From: Mycobacterium pinniadriaticum
Lineage (GTDB): Bacteria; Actinomycetota; Actinomycetes; Mycobacteriales; Mycobacteriaceae
Length of the DNA stretch: 64,000 nt
Direction: 5' to 3'
Assembly: GCF_026242045.1 (NCBI RefSeq)
Contig: NZ_JAPJDO010000001.1
Span: 351,490 to 415,489 of the forward strand
Positions 20,935-29,997 of this stretch are shown piece after piece. Position 1 is the first letter of the stretch. Every line of letters starts with the position of its first letter. Made by a program: the position numbers and the translations under genes. The notes beneath the pieces were generated by a model that was given only the letters and a program-made list of their open reading frames with translations, made no database searches and was not told the origin of the DNA.

Positions 20935-21408
20935 TCAGGCCTTGTCGCGCAAGTAGTTCAGCACCGCTGCCCAATCCGGAAACTCGGTGGATCCGAAGTG
21001 AATCCACTCGCCCTCGAAGTGTTCGGCGCCGTTGTTGGGCCGGTCGTCGACGAGGAAGTCGCCGCGGTTGAGGTCCTTGTGATGGGTCAGGATCAGCCGC
21101 TTGTAGGCCGGTGATTCCTCGTCACTGCCGAGGTGTTCGTGCACCCATTCGACCTTGTGTTGCCAGCCTGACGGGTTGCGCCACGGCGCGGTCGAGAGCA
21201 GGTAGGTGTCGAACAGGTCCGACAACTCGGTGAAGGCCTCGATCGCGCCGGGCATCGATCGCATCAGTGCGAAGATGCCCGGCGCCTCGTCCATCCGGCC
21301 GCGGTATTTGTCGACGACGACCGGATCGAGGCCCTCGATGCGATGGCCGAAGTCGACCATCGTGTTGTCGAGGTCGATGTAGAGGATCTTGCGGCGACTC
21401 TGCCTCAC
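20935..21408 (-). CDS. 5'(3')-deoxyribonucleotidase-like HAD phosphatase
   Basis: HAD-superfamily phosphatase of 157 aa resembling the 5' nucleotidase deoxy(pyrimidine) cytosolic family. Motif I is ILYIDLDNTMVDF (DxDNT, nucleophile and acid-base Asp). Motif II is TYLLSTAPWRNPSGW. A Lys-containing segment YKRLILTHHKDLNRGDFLVD ends in motif III DDRPNNGAEHF. GTG 21408. It converges with fprB (3 bases between stops) and lies downstream of the VOC-family gene, 7 bases away, so an operon is likely. Confidence 0.87.
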   Translation of the reverse strand: MRQSRRKILYIDLDNTMVDFGHRIEGLDPVVVDKYRGRMDEAPGIFALMRSMPGAIEAFTELSDLFDTYLLSTAPWRNPSGWQHKVEWVHEHLGSDEESPAYKRLILTHHKDLNRGDFLVDDRPNNGAEHFEGEWIHFGSTEFPDWAAVLNYLRDKA

Positions 21409-21415
21409 GTCTGCA

Positions 21416-21865
21416 TCATGCCCGGCTCATCGCCTCCTGGATCTCCTCATAGCTGACCTCGCGCACCGGCTGGCCCATCGACCACTGGTGGCCGAAGGGA
21501 TCGCGGACCACGCCGTACCGGTCGCCCCAGAACTGATCCTCGAGCGGCATCACCACGGTCGCCCCGGCGTCGACCGCCTGCTGAAATTTCGTGTCCACGT
21601 CGGTCACGGTCAAGTGGATCGTCACCGGTGTGCCGCCCAGGGCGGGCGGGGTCATCGACTTGCCCTCGGACATCTCCGGAAAGTCGTCGTTGAGCATCAC
21701 CATGGCGCCGTTGATCTGGACCGCGGCGTGGATCAGCTTGCCATCGGGACGAGGGACACGGCCGATTTCGGCCGCGCCGAACGCCTTGACATAAAAGTCG
21801 ATTGCCGCAGCCGCGTCGTCGACGACCAGGTGCGGCGACAGTGCGGGTTGTATTTCGATCGCCAT
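21416..21865 (-). CDS. VOC/PhnB-like glyoxalase-fold protein
   Basis: 149-aa protein with two beta-alpha-beta-beta-beta modules. ATG 21865 has AGGAGG at the right spacing. It begins IQPALSPHLVVDDAAAAIDF and YVKAFGAAEIGR, has GTPVTIHLTVTDVDTKF centrally, and ends WGDRYGVVRDPFGHQWSMGQ. This is the PhnB-type pattern in which metal ligands are often incomplete, so enzymatic activity is not assured. It matches Rv0887c by position from memory. Confidence 0.88.
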   Translation of the reverse strand: MAIEIQPALSPHLVVDDAAAAIDFYVKAFGAAEIGRVPRPDGKLIHAAVQINGAMVMLNDDFPEMSEGKSMTPPALGGTPVTIHLTVTDVDTKFQQAVDAGATVVMPLEDQFWGDRYGVVRDPFGHQWSMGQPVREVSYEEIQEAMSRA

Positions 21866-22009
21866 AACAGCCTCCTGTTGGTTGCGCCGGCCCGGGCGGG
21901 CCGCCACCGATGTAGACACCGCGAGTGGGTGGAACTCATCACCCACGCCCCATGCAACCACCGGGCACCGACAGGATCGCTCGCCGCGCGTTCCGCGGCG
22001 GCATCGTCG

Positions 22010-23134
22010 TCAGACGGGCGAATGGGCGATCTCGCTCCAGCCTTCCACCGACTCCGGCGAGCGGGGGGCGGGACCGACGTAGATCGCCGACGGGCGTACC
22101 AACTTGCCGAGCCGCTTCTGCTCGAGGATGTGGGCGCACCATCCCGCGGTGCGGCCGCAGGTGAACATCGCGGGCATCATCTTCGCCGGCACCTGGGCGA
22201 AGTCGAGGATCACCGCGGCCCAGAATTCGACGTTGGTCTCGATCGCCCGGTCCGGGCGGCGCTCGCGCAGTTCGGCCAGCGCGGCCTGCTCCAGCGCGAT
22301 CGCCATCTCGTACCGCGGCGCCGCCAGCCGCTTGGCCGTCGCGCGCAGGACCCGTGCCCGGGGATCCTCGGCCCGGTAGACCCGGTGGCCGAAGCCCATC
22401 AGCTTTTCGTTGCGGTCCAGAACACCCTTGACCACCGCGCGGGCATCCCCGCTGCGCTCGACCTCTTCGATCATCGGGAGCACGCGGGCGGGTGCGCCGC
22501 CGTGCAGTGGCCCGCTCATCGCGCCGATAGCGCCCGACAACGCGGCGGCGACATCGGCGCCGGTGGACGCGATCACCCGTGCGGTGAACGTCGAAGCGTT
22601 CATCCCGTGTTCAGCCGCCGACACCCAGTAAGCGTCGATCGCCTCGACGTGGCGTGGATCGGGTTCACCCTGCCAGCGGGTCATGAAGCGTTCTGTGACG
22701 GTCGAGCATTCGTCGATGAGCCGCTGTGGAACCGCCGGCCGATAGATGCCGCGAGCGGACTGCGCGACATACGACAACGCCATCACCGAGGCGCGGGCGA
22801 GGTGATTGCGTGCGGTCTCACCGTCGATGTCCAGCAGCGGTGCGTAGCCCCAGATCGGCGCCAGCATCGCGAGGCCGGCCTGGACGTCGACCCGCACATC
22901 GCCGGTGTGAATCGGGAGCGGGAACGGTTCGGCCGGGCGCAACCCGTCGCCGAAGCGGCCATCGACCAGCAAGGCCCAGACATCGCCGAACGTGACATGG
23001 TTGCCGACCAGATCCTCGATGTCGACTCCGCGATACCGCAGCGCACCACCGTCTTTGTCAGGCTCGGCGATCTCGGTGGTGAAGGCCACCACCCCTTCCA
23101 GGCCGGGCACGAAATCGTCGGGTACCACAGTCAT
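22010..23134 (-). CDS. citA: Citrate synthase-like enzyme CitA
   Basis: Second citrate synthase, 374 aa, ATG 23134. It condenses acetyl-CoA and oxaloacetate. The family catalytic residues are visible: AAEHGMNASTFTARVIASTG (His of the first catalytic motif), SGPLHGGAPARVLPMIEEVE (second His), [20 protein letters not shown] (third His and Arg), and the Asp near NVEFWAAVILDFA. It is shorter than GltA (431 aa) encoded 3.5 kb away and belongs to the CitA/methylcitrate-synthase-like branch; propionyl-CoA use cannot be excluded. The gene is divergent from pdxH. Confidence 0.92.
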   Translation of the reverse strand: MTVVPDDFVPGLEGVVAFTTEIAEPDKDGGALRYRGVDIEDLVGNHVTFGDVWALLVDGRFGDGLRPAEPFPLPIHTGDVRVDVQAGLAMLAPIWGYAPLLDIDGETARNHLARASVMALSYVAQSARGIYRPAVPQRLIDECSTVTERFMTRWQGEPDPRHVEAIDAYWVSAAEHGMNASTFTARVIASTGADVAAALSGAIGAMSGPLHGGAPARVLPMIEEVERSGDARAVVKGVLDRNEKLMGFGHRVYRAEDPRARVLRATAKRLAAPRYEMAIALEQAALAELRERRPDRAIETNVEFWAAVILDFAQVPAKMMPAMFTCGRTAGWCAHILEQKRLGKLVRPSAIYVGPAPRSPESVEGWSEIAHSPV

Positions 23135-23218
23135 GACTTGGATTCTCCCACTCGGCGTGTGGGCCGCTGCTACGGGTCGGTGACAGGTGCGCGGACGCTT
23201 GCGGCGTACCGTTGATCC

Positions 23219-23941
23219 GTGGGAATTCCAGACGGCGGGAGCGGAGCGACCGGGGATAAGGCGGAGCGGGACCGTCTTGCGGCAATGCGCGTCGAGTATG
23301 GCTCGGTTGAAAAGGACGGCAGTAGCGATCTCGACGTGGACTGGCTCGCCGATGGCTGGCTTGCCTTGCTGCACAGGTGGATAGCCGATGCGGAGTCGGC
23401 CGGCGTCGCCGAACCCAATGCCATGGTGCTGGCCACCGTCGAGGAGGGAAGACCGGTGAGCCGCACGGTGTTGTGCAAGAGCGTGGACGAGACCGGCGTC
23501 ACCTTCTACACCAACTACGACTCCGCCAAGGGCGAAGAGCTCGCTGCGACTCCGTACGCCGCGGTGACCTTCCCCTGGTACGCACTGGGACGTCAGGTAC
23601 ACATCCGCGGCGCGGTGACCAAGGTCCGCCCGGAGGAGACCGCCGAGTACTGGTCCAAGCGTCCGCGCGGTTCACAGCTGGGCGCGTGGGCGTCGGCGCA
23701 GTCCCGTCCGATCGGGTCGCGCGCCGAGTTGCTGGCTCAGCTCGCCGAGGTGACCGCACGCTTCGCCGGTGATGAGCAGGTCCCGGTGCCCCCGCACTGG
23801 GGCGGTTACCGGATCGCCCCTGAGGTGGTCGAGTTCTGGCAGGGGCGGGAGAATCGGGTTCACAATCGCGTTCGCATCACCGGAGCCGCCGGGCCGGCGA
23901 CATCGGGACCAGGCGACTGCATCGAGCGCCTGCAGCCTTAG
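23219..23941 (+). CDS. pdxH: Pyridoxamine 5'-phosphate oxidase PdxH
   Basis: FMN-dependent enzyme that completes pyridoxal phosphate synthesis, 240 aa. After a loose N-terminus, the core begins [23 protein letters not shown] and substrate motifs are [55 protein letters not shown] and [20 protein letters not shown]. The C-terminus has [20 protein letters not shown] and ends ERLQP. Two oddities: residues 5-13 (DGGSGATGD) come from a degenerate copy of the window's GGAGCGAAGCGACC repeat, and a ~10-residue insertion ([11 protein letters not shown]) precedes the terminal ERLQP. Confidence 0.93.
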   Translation: MGIPDGGSGATGDKAERDRLAAMRVEYGSVEKDGSSDLDVDWLADGWLALLHRWIADAESAGVAEPNAMVLATVEEGRPVSRTVLCKSVDETGVTFYTNYDSAKGEELAATPYAAVTFPWYALGRQVHIRGAVTKVRPEETAEYWSKRPRGSQLGAWASAQSRPIGSRAELLAQLAEVTARFAGDEQVPVPPHWGGYRIAPEVVEFWQGRENRVHNRVRITGAAGPATSGPGDCIERLQP

Positions 23942-23943
23942 GC

Positions 23944-25218
23944 GTGGCGGGGCTTCTCGCCGACACCACCCCACTGAGAACGCCGGACTTCCGCCGGCTG
24001 TGGGTGGCCGGCATCGTCACGGTCATCGGGGCCAACCTCACCATTTTCGCCGTCCCCGTGCAGTTGTACGCACTCACGCAGAACTCCGCGTACGTGGGCC
24101 TGTCCGGAGTGTTCGCACTGGTTCCGCTGATCGTGTTCGGGCTGCTGGGCGGGGCGTGGGCCGATGCGATGGATCGGCGCATCCTGCTGATCATCACCTC
24201 CTGCGGGCTGGGGTTGTCCTCGGTGCTGCTGTGGCTGCAGGCCGCGCTCGGCCTGAACAACGTGTGGGTGGTGCTGTGCCTGTTGTCGGTGCAGCAGGTT
24301 TTCTATGCGATCGACAGCCCCACCCGTGCGGCCGCGATACCCCGAATGCTGCCCGGCGACCAGCTGCCGTCGGCCAACTCACTGAACTTCACGGTGTTCC
24401 AGTTCGGTGCCATCGTCGGCCCCCTGCTCGCCGGCGTGATGCTGCGCTGGGTCGACCTGTCCACGCTCTATCTGATCGATGCCCTCACCTGCGTGGTGCC
24501 CATTTGGGTGGCATACCGACTCGCGCCGATACCGCCCACGAACGGCGGAAGCGGCAAGGGGCTGGCTGCCATTCGCGCCGTTCTGGAGGGCTTCCGCTTC
24601 CTGTCCGGCAACAAGGTGGTGCTGATGTCGTTCGTCGTGGACCTGATCGCGATGATCTTCGGGATGCCGCGCGCGCTGTTCCCTCAGATGTCGCATCAGA
24701 GTTTCGGCGGCCCGATCGAGGGCGGCACGACCATGGCGCTGCTGGCGGCAGTGATGTCGATCGGTGCCGTGGCGGGCGGAGTGTTCTCCGGCTGGTTTCC
24801 CCGTATCCGGCGTCAGGGCCTGGCTGTGGTGCTCTCGATCGTGGTGTGGGGTGCGGCGATGATCGGTTTCGGTGTAGCAGGTGGGCTGGCGCACGGCCAC
24901 ACCGGCACCATGCTGTGGATTGCGATGGCGTTCTTGGCCATTGGTGGTGCGGCCGACATGGTCTCGGCGGCGTTCCGGTCGACCATCCTGCAGCAGGTGG
25001 CCTCCGACGACGTGCGAGGCCGGCTGCAGGGTGTGTTCACCGTCGTCGTTGCCGGCGGTCCCCGACTGGCCGACGCGGTGCACGGCGTGGCAGCCGCGAT
25101 GGTCGGCACCACGATCGCGGCCGCCGGCGGGGGAGCGCTCGTCGTGGTCGGTGTGATCATCGCCGCGGCTGCGGTGCCGGTGTTTGTCCGCTACCGGGTG
25201 CAACCGGCCAGTCCGTAG
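23944..25218 (+). CDS. MFS transporter (enterobactin-exporter-like, TMS3/EntS type)
   Basis: 424-aa permease with ~12 membrane helices. It begins LLADTTPLRTPDFRRLWVAG, the usual start of the EntS-like MFS branch, with the inter-helix motif GAWADAMDRRILLIITS (motif A-like) and NSLNFTVFQFGAIVGPLLAG. GTG 23944 lies 2 bases after pdxH, so the two are coupled. Substrate unknown; export is more likely than import. Followed by two tandem TetR regulators, which probably control it. Confidence 0.87.
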   Translation: MAGLLADTTPLRTPDFRRLWVAGIVTVIGANLTIFAVPVQLYALTQNSAYVGLSGVFALVPLIVFGLLGGAWADAMDRRILLIITSCGLGLSSVLLWLQAALGLNNVWVVLCLLSVQQVFYAIDSPTRAAAIPRMLPGDQLPSANSLNFTVFQFGAIVGPLLAGVMLRWVDLSTLYLIDALTCVVPIWVAYRLAPIPPTNGGSGKGLAAIRAVLEGFRFLSGNKVVLMSFVVDLIAMIFGMPRALFPQMSHQSFGGPIEGGTTMALLAAVMSIGAVAGGVFSGWFPRIRRQGLAVVLSIVVWGAAMIGFGVAGGLAHGHTGTMLWIAMAFLAIGGAADMVSAAFRSTILQQVASDDVRGRLQGVFTVVVAGGPRLADAVHGVAAAMVGTTIAAAGGGALVVVGVIIAAAAVPVFVRYRVQPASP

Positions 25219-25247
25219 ATCGGGCCGTTCCGACTACGATTGCTCAG

Positions 25248-25910
25248 GTGGCCAACGTCATCGCGCAGGCGCTTCCCGGGCTGCGTGAACGCAAGAAGCA
25301 ACGCACCCGCGCGACGCTGATCGATGCCGCAGTGACGTTGTGCATCCAGCAGGGCTACAACAACACCACCGTCGAGCAGATCGCTGCCGCCGCCGACGTG
25401 TCTCCGCGCACCTTCAGCCGGTACTTCCCGACCAAAGACGCGGTGATGATGACCGTGCTGGATGACCTGGTCAAGGCCGCGGCGGCCGAGTTGGCCACGA
25501 TCTCCGCTGCGGTTCCGCCGCTGACCGCGCTGGCGCGCGCGCATTCCTCGGCACTGCGGCGCGTTCCGTCCGGCGAGGTCTCGGATCTGACCACCCACCG
25601 CCTGGTACTGATGATCAACGTCATCTCCTCGTCCAGTGCACTTCGGCTGGCCGCGGCGGCGGCCCGGCTACTCCCCCTCGTGATCGGGGTCGCCGCCCGC
25701 ATGGGCCTCGACCCGAGGGACCGGCAGGTGGCGCTCATCGTGTCGGTGTGGGGCGCGATCAGCGCCGGCGCCTGGGGCCAACTGGTGATCGGACCCGACG
25801 ACTACGATGACTGCGCGGTCATCATGGCCGATCGGCTGGACCAGGCCTTCGCCGAATTCGCCGATATCGCAGCGGTGGAAGTGTCATCGGCGCTATCCTC
25901 TACCACCTGA
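25248..25910 (+). CDS. TetR-family regulator (first of tandem pair)
   Basis: 220-aa regulator, GTG 25248. The N-terminal helix-turn-helix domain is LRERKKQRTRATLIDAAVTL, then NTTVEQIAAAADVSPRTFSR and YFPTKDAVM. The C-terminal ligand domain is mostly Ala-rich helices and cannot be assigned a ligand. It lies 29 bases after the MFS gene, same strand. The next gene is a clear paralogue in the DNA-binding domain, so the two may recognise similar operators or form heterodimers. Confidence 0.9.
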   Translation: MANVIAQALPGLRERKKQRTRATLIDAAVTLCIQQGYNNTTVEQIAAAADVSPRTFSRYFPTKDAVMMTVLDDLVKAAAAELATISAAVPPLTALARAHSSALRRVPSGEVSDLTTHRLVLMINVISSSSALRLAAAAARLLPLVIGVAARMGLDPRDRQVALIVSVWGAISAGAWGQLVIGPDDYDDCAVIMADRLDQAFAEFADIAAVEVSSALSSTT

Positions 25911-25947
25911 CGTCGGGGCTCGCGAGAGGCGAGGGGGGTAGGGCGAC

Positions 25948-26589
25948 GTGGCCGCTGTCGCGAATACTGCCACCCCGGGTTTACGGGAACTGAAAAAGCA
26001 ACGAACCAGGGCGACGTTGATCGACGTGGCCATCCAGCTGTGCATCGAGCAGGGCTACCACAACACCACGGTCGAGCAGATCGCGGCTGGCGCGGAGATC
26101 GCGCCGCGTACCTTCAGCCGCTACTTCCCCAGTAAGGAAGCGGTGATCGTCGCCATTCTCGGTGAGGTCGCCGACGATGTGGCTGCCTGCTTCGCCCGCC
26201 AGCCCGCCGACATAACCCAGTACGAGGCGCTGGCCCGGGCCCACGTCGAGACCTTCCGGAGCGCGGAATACGGTCGCCCGGATTCGGGGGCGTTCGAACG
26301 GATGCGACTGTTGCTGACGATCGTGAACTCCGCGCCGGCGATCGGGCTCGCGCCGTTCATGTTCCGCACCGACGGGTTTCACCATGAGGCGATCGAGGTG
26401 GCCGCACGGCGGATGGGTGTGACCGCGGATCATCCCGCTATCCGCATTCTCTTTGACACCTGGGCGGTGGTGATGGGGGTCGCCTGTCATGGACTCGGCA
26501 CCGCGGGCGGGCCGCCGATCGAGCCCGAAGCGCTGTGCGACCGAATCGAATCGGTCTACGGCGTTTTCACTCGGCTGTGGAGGCCGTGA
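25948..26589 (+). CDS. TetR-family regulator (second of tandem pair)
   Basis: 213-aa regulator, GTG 25948. The DNA-binding domain LRELKKQRTRATLIDVAIQL, then NTTVEQIAAGAEIAPRTFSR and YFPSKEAV, is nearly the same as in the gene just upstream. The C-terminal domains differ much more (AHVETFRSAEYGRPDSGAFE here). That pattern suggests a local duplication followed by ligand-domain divergence. It is 37 bases from its paralogue and about 95 bases before gltA, which has its own leader. Confidence 0.9.
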   Translation: MAAVANTATPGLRELKKQRTRATLIDVAIQLCIEQGYHNTTVEQIAAGAEIAPRTFSRYFPSKEAVIVAILGEVADDVAACFARQPADITQYEALARAHVETFRSAEYGRPDSGAFERMRLLLTIVNSAPAIGLAPFMFRTDGFHHEAIEVAARRMGVTADHPAIRILFDTWAVVMGVACHGLGTAGGPPIEPEALCDRIESVYGVFTRLWRP

Positions 26590-26683
26590 CCCACCCCCCC
26601 GCAGGCGGGTCGGCAGAATAGCGACTACCTTCACCTAAGTACGGACGCACCGCAGGGCGTCGAAAAGCGCAGAAGGGGTTCAT

Positions 26684-27979
26684 GTGGCCGCAACCGACGA
26701 GACCGCCACCCTGAAGTACCCGGGCGGCGAGTTGGACCTGGACGTCGTCCACGCGACCGAGGGGTCCGACGGAATCGCCTTGGGCTCGTTGCTGGCCAAG
26801 ACCGGCTACACCACGTTCGATCAGGGCTTTGTGAACACCGCGTCGACCAAGAGTGCCATCACCTACATCGACGGTGACGCCGGCATCCTGCGCTATCGCG
26901 GATACCCGATCGAGCAGCTCGCCGAGAAGTCGACCTTCATCGAGGTGAGTTACCTCCTGATCTACGGTGAGCTGCCGACCACCGAGCAGCTCGAGAAGTT
27001 CACCAATCAGATCCAGCGGCACACCCTGCTGCACGAGGACCTCAAGCGGTTCTTCGACGGCTTCCCGCGCAACGCCCATCCGATGCCGGTGCTGTCCAGC
27101 GCGGTCAATGCGCTCTCGGCCTACTACCAGGACTCGCTGGACCCGTTGGACACCGAGCAGGTCGAGCTGTCGACCATCCGGTTGCTGGCCAAGATGCCGA
27201 CCATCGCGGCATACGCCTACAAGAAGTCGGCCGGACAGCCCTTCCTCTACCCCGACAACTCGTTGACGCTGGTGGAGAACTTCCTGCGGATGACGTTCGG
27301 GTTCCCCGCCGAGCCCTACGAGGTGGATCCCGAGATCGTTCGCGCGCTCGACATGCTGTTGATCCTGCACGCCGACCATGAGCAGAACTGCTCGACGTCG
27401 ACGGTGCGACTGGTCGGCTCGTCGCAGGCCAACCTGTTCACCTCGATCTCCGGCGGCATCAATGCGCTATGGGGCCCGCTGCACGGCGGCGCAAACCAGG
27501 CGGTGCTGGAGATGCTGGAGAAGATCCGCTCCGGCGACGACGATGTCCAGACTTTCGTCCGGAAGGTCAAGAACCGCGAAGACGGTGTGAAGCTGATGGG
27601 CTTCGGGCACCGCGTCTACAAGAACTACGACCCGCGGGCGCGCATCGTCAAAGAGCAGGCCGACAAGATCCTGGGCAAGCTCGGCGGCGATGACGAGCTG
27701 CTAGACATTGCCAAGCAGCTCGAAGAGATCGCACTCACCGACGACTTCTTCATCGAGCGCAAGCTGTACCCGAACGTCGACTACTACACCGGGGTGATCT
27801 ACCGGGCGATGGGCTTCCCGACCAGGATGTTCACCGTGCTGTTCGCCCTGGGCCGGCTGCCGGGCTGGATCGCGCACTGGCGCGAGATGCACGACGAGGG
27901 CAGTAGCAAGATCGGCCGACCCCGCCAGATCTACACCGGCTACACCGAGCGCGACTACGTCGCCATCGACGGCCGCTAG
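26684..27979 (+). CDS. gltA: Citrate synthase GltA
   Basis: Primary TCA-cycle citrate synthase of the large type, 431 aa, GTG 26684. It begins with the type II N-terminal beta domain ([20 protein letters not shown]) and [20 protein letters not shown]. Catalytic motifs: [60 protein letters not shown], and the terminal [16 protein letters not shown] with the catalytic Asp. It is followed by a strong intrinsic terminator. It matches GltA2 of M. tuberculosis. Confidence 0.96.
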   Translation: MAATDETATLKYPGGELDLDVVHATEGSDGIALGSLLAKTGYTTFDQGFVNTASTKSAITYIDGDAGILRYRGYPIEQLAEKSTFIEVSYLLIYGELPTTEQLEKFTNQIQRHTLLHEDLKRFFDGFPRNAHPMPVLSSAVNALSAYYQDSLDPLDTEQVELSTIRLLAKMPTIAAYAYKKSAGQPFLYPDNSLTLVENFLRMTFGFPAEPYEVDPEIVRALDMLLILHADHEQNCSTSTVRLVGSSQANLFTSISGGINALWGPLHGGANQAVLEMLEKIRSGDDDVQTFVRKVKNREDGVKLMGFGHRVYKNYDPRARIVKEQADKILGKLGGDDELLDIAKQLEEIALTDDFFIERKLYPNVDYYTGVIYRAMGFPTRMFTVLFALGRLPGWIAHWREMHDEGSSKIGRPRQIYTGYTERDYVAIDGR

Positions 27980-28020
27980 TTTTTCTGCGCGAACAGTCCC
28001 CGCAAGCGGGAGGCCCCACC

Positions 28021-28060
28021 AAAAGCCCCCTTTCGACGGCGTGTCGGGGGGCTTTTGTGT
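28021..28060 (+). terminator. Intrinsic terminator after gltA
   Basis: AAAAGCCCCC (28021-28030) pairs perfectly with GGGGGCTTTT (28047-28056), followed by a TTTTGTGT tract. The loop holds CGACGGCGTGTCGG. The preceding CTGCGCGAACAG and the loop GGCGTGTCGG recur in the rplA terminator at 54294, so both belong to one repeat-derived terminator family. Confidence 0.85.
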
Positions 28061-28087
28061 CTGCTCGGCCACACCGGCTTGACCGAT

Positions 28088-28130
28088 CGACAGTTGTAGA
28101 TTCACAATCGTTGTGTGATTACAACTGTCG
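28088..28130. promoter_or_regulatory. MarR-type double operator overlapping the efflux gene start
   Basis: A 43-bp palindrome with outer arms CGACAGTTGTA (28088-28098) and TACAACTGTCG (28120-28130), both perfect. Inside are two TTGT-N6-ACAA sites, TTGTAGATTCACAA (28094-28107) and TTGTGTGATTACAA (28111-28124). The efflux start codon GTG 28115 lies within the second site. The MarR protein encoded at 29556 is the obvious candidate ligand. Confidence 0.78.
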
Positions 28131-29566
28131 GTGAGCTCAGCGCGCGGCGCAAGACGATCATTCTGGCGTCCTGCTGCCTGAGCCTGCTGATCGTGTCGAT
28201 GGACGCGACGATCGTCAACGTCGCGATTCCGGCGATCCGCACCGACCTGGGAGCCTCGCCCTCGCAGATGCAATGGGTCATCGACATCTACACCCTGGTG
28301 CTGGCGTCGCTGCTGATGCTGTCGGGCGCGACCGGCGATCGGTTCGGCCGCCGACGCGTGTTCCAAATCGGCCTGGCTACCTTCGCGCTGGGCTCGCTGC
28401 TGTGCAGTCTTGCGCCGGACATCGACACGCTGATCGGTGCCCGCTTCGTCCAGGGACTTGGCGGATCGATGATGAATCCCGTTGCATTGTCGATCATTTC
28501 GCAGATATTCGTCGGACGCGTGGAGCGCGCCCGGGCGTTGGGGCTGTGGGGCGCGGTGGTCGGGATCTCGATGGCGCTGGGCCCCATCGTCGGTGGTTTC
28601 CTCATCCAGGCGATCAGTTGGCGCGCGGTGTTCTGGATCAACCTGCCGATCTGTGCGGCGGCGATCATCCTCACCGCGATCTTCGTGCCGGAAAGCAAGT
28701 CGACCACCATGCGCGATATCGATCCGGTCGGGCAGTTGTTGGCGGTGCTGGCCCTGTTCGGGGTGGTGTTCGTGCTCATCGAAGCACCGGCCATGGGCTG
28801 GACCAATCCCCGCATCATCGCCATCGCCGCCGGCGCGGCAGTGGCCGTGCTGGCCTTCCTGCGCTACGAGGCGCGCCGTCACGACCCCTTCATCGATCTG
28901 CGGTTCTTCCGCAGCATTCCGTTCTCGTCGGCTACGGTCACTGCCGTGTGCGCCTTCGCCGCCTGGGGGGCCTTCCTGTTCATGATGTCGCTCTACCTGC
29001 AGGGCGAGCGCGGCTACTCGGCCGCCCACACCGGCCTGATCTACCTGCCGATCGCGATCGGCGCCCTGTTCTTCTCCCCGCTGTCGGGTCGGTTGGTCGG
29101 CCGCTTCGGCGCCAGACCGTCACTGCTGGTCTCGGGTGTGCTGATCACCACGGCGTCGGTGATGTTGACCTTCCTGACCGCCAGCACTCCGGTCTGGGCG
29201 TTGTTAGCGATCTTCGCGGTGTACGGCATCGGCTTCGGCATGGTCAACGCGCCGATCACCAACGCCGCGGTGAGCGGCATGCCGCAAGACCGGGCCGGTG
29301 CGGCCTCCGCGGTGACCTCGACCAGCAGACAGGTGGGTGTGAGTATCGGTGTGGCGCTGTGTGGTTCGGTCGCCGGCTCGGCGCTGGCGATCGCCGGGGT
29401 GGACTTCACGTCGGCGGCCCGGCCGCTGTGGTTCGTCAGCATCGGGCTGGGTGCGGTGATCACGCTGCTGGCCGTCGTTTCGACCTCCGCGCGGGCCAAG
29501 CGCTCCGCGCAACGGCTGGCCCCACTGATCGAGACCCACCGGATCGAGCCCGCTCATGTCGGATAA
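28115..29566 (+). CDS. DHA2-family MFS multidrug efflux transporter
   Basis: 483-aa drug:H+ antiporter of the EmrB/QacA type with ~14 membrane helices. Signature motifs are [20 protein letters not shown] (helix 1), [20 protein letters not shown] with [13 protein letters not shown] (motif A), and [20 protein letters not shown] (motif C). The only plausible start is GTG 28115, embedded in the palindromic operator, so the transcript may be leaderless or nearly so. The stop overlaps the downstream MarR gene by 11 bases, giving an efflux pump-repressor operon. The drug specificity is unknown. Confidence 0.9.
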   Translation: MITTVGELSARRKTIILASCCLSLLIVSMDATIVNVAIPAIRTDLGASPSQMQWVIDIYTLVLASLLMLSGATGDRFGRRRVFQIGLATFALGSLLCSLAPDIDTLIGARFVQGLGGSMMNPVALSIISQIFVGRVERARALGLWGAVVGISMALGPIVGGFLIQAISWRAVFWINLPICAAAIILTAIFVPESKSTTMRDIDPVGQLLAVLALFGVVFVLIEAPAMGWTNPRIIAIAAGAAVAVLAFLRYEARRHDPFIDLRFFRSIPFSSATVTAVCAFAAWGAFLFMMSLYLQGERGYSAAHTGLIYLPIAIGALFFSPLSGRLVGRFGARPSLLVSGVLITTASVMLTFLTASTPVWALLAIFAVYGIGFGMVNAPITNAAVSGMPQDRAGAASAVTSTSRQVGVSIGVALCGSVAGSALAIAGVDFTSAARPLWFVSIGLGAVITLLAVVSTSARAKRSAQRLAPLIETHRIEPAHVG

Positions 29567-29972
29567 CCCGCTGGCCGACGAGGTGTGGCGGTCGATGTCG
29601 AGCCTGGTGTTGGACAACAAGGACCGCTGGCGCCGCGCCGTGGTGGACCGAACCGGGTTGCCGTTCAGCAGGATTCGGATCCTCAAGCGGGTGGCGCGGC
29701 AACCGATGACGGTCAAGGAGGTCGCCGAGGCGGCCAGCATCGATGCTCCCGCCGCGACGGTGGCGGTCAACGATCTGGAGGCGCGCGGTCTGGTGACCCG
29801 CCAACCCCACCCGGACAACCGGCGCTGCAAATTGGTGTCGCTCACCGATGCGGGCCGCGAGGTGATCGCGGTGCTCGACGACACCGAGGATCCGGCTCCT
29901 GAGGTGTTCGCGACGCTTGACGAGCATGATCTTCAGGCGCTGCGAGCGATCCTGGCGCGCCTGATCAGCTGA
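29556..29972 (+). CDS. MarR-family repressor of the efflux operon
   Basis: 138-aa winged-helix regulator, ATG 29556. The DNA-binding region is RILKRVARQPMTVKEVAEAA, then DAPAATVAVNDLEARGLVTR and the wing QPHPDNRRCKLVSLTDAGRE. It overlaps the MFS gene and probably represses the operon through the TTGT-N6-ACAA sites at 28094-28124. That link is an inference from synteny and the operator pattern. Confidence 0.9.
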   Translation: MSDNPLADEVWRSMSSLVLDNKDRWRRAVVDRTGLPFSRIRILKRVARQPMTVKEVAEAASIDAPAATVAVNDLEARGLVTRQPHPDNRRCKLVSLTDAGREVIAVLDDTEDPAPEVFATLDEHDLQALRAILARLIS

Positions 29973-29997
29973 GGTAGCCCTCGACTTCGTGGCCGGG

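Noticed and set aside
21389..23215. 608-codon plus-strand open frame
   Set aside because: It is antisense to the VOC gene and citA, both with clear catalytic motifs; its own product has no recognisable domain.
23769..25910. 713-codon plus-strand open frame overlapping pdxH, the MFS and TetR genes
   Set aside because: It runs out of frame through two well-supported genes and is in frame only with the TetR gene at its end; the extension is an artefact of high GC.
27701..29029. 442-codon minus-strand frame across the gltA terminator and the efflux gene
   Set aside because: It reads through a terminator and an operator and has no family features.
28273..29709. 478-codon frame overlapping the DHA2 efflux gene
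   Set aside because: Its product is Arg/Gly/His-rich with no membrane segments or motifs, whereas the overlapping frame has all MFS signatures.
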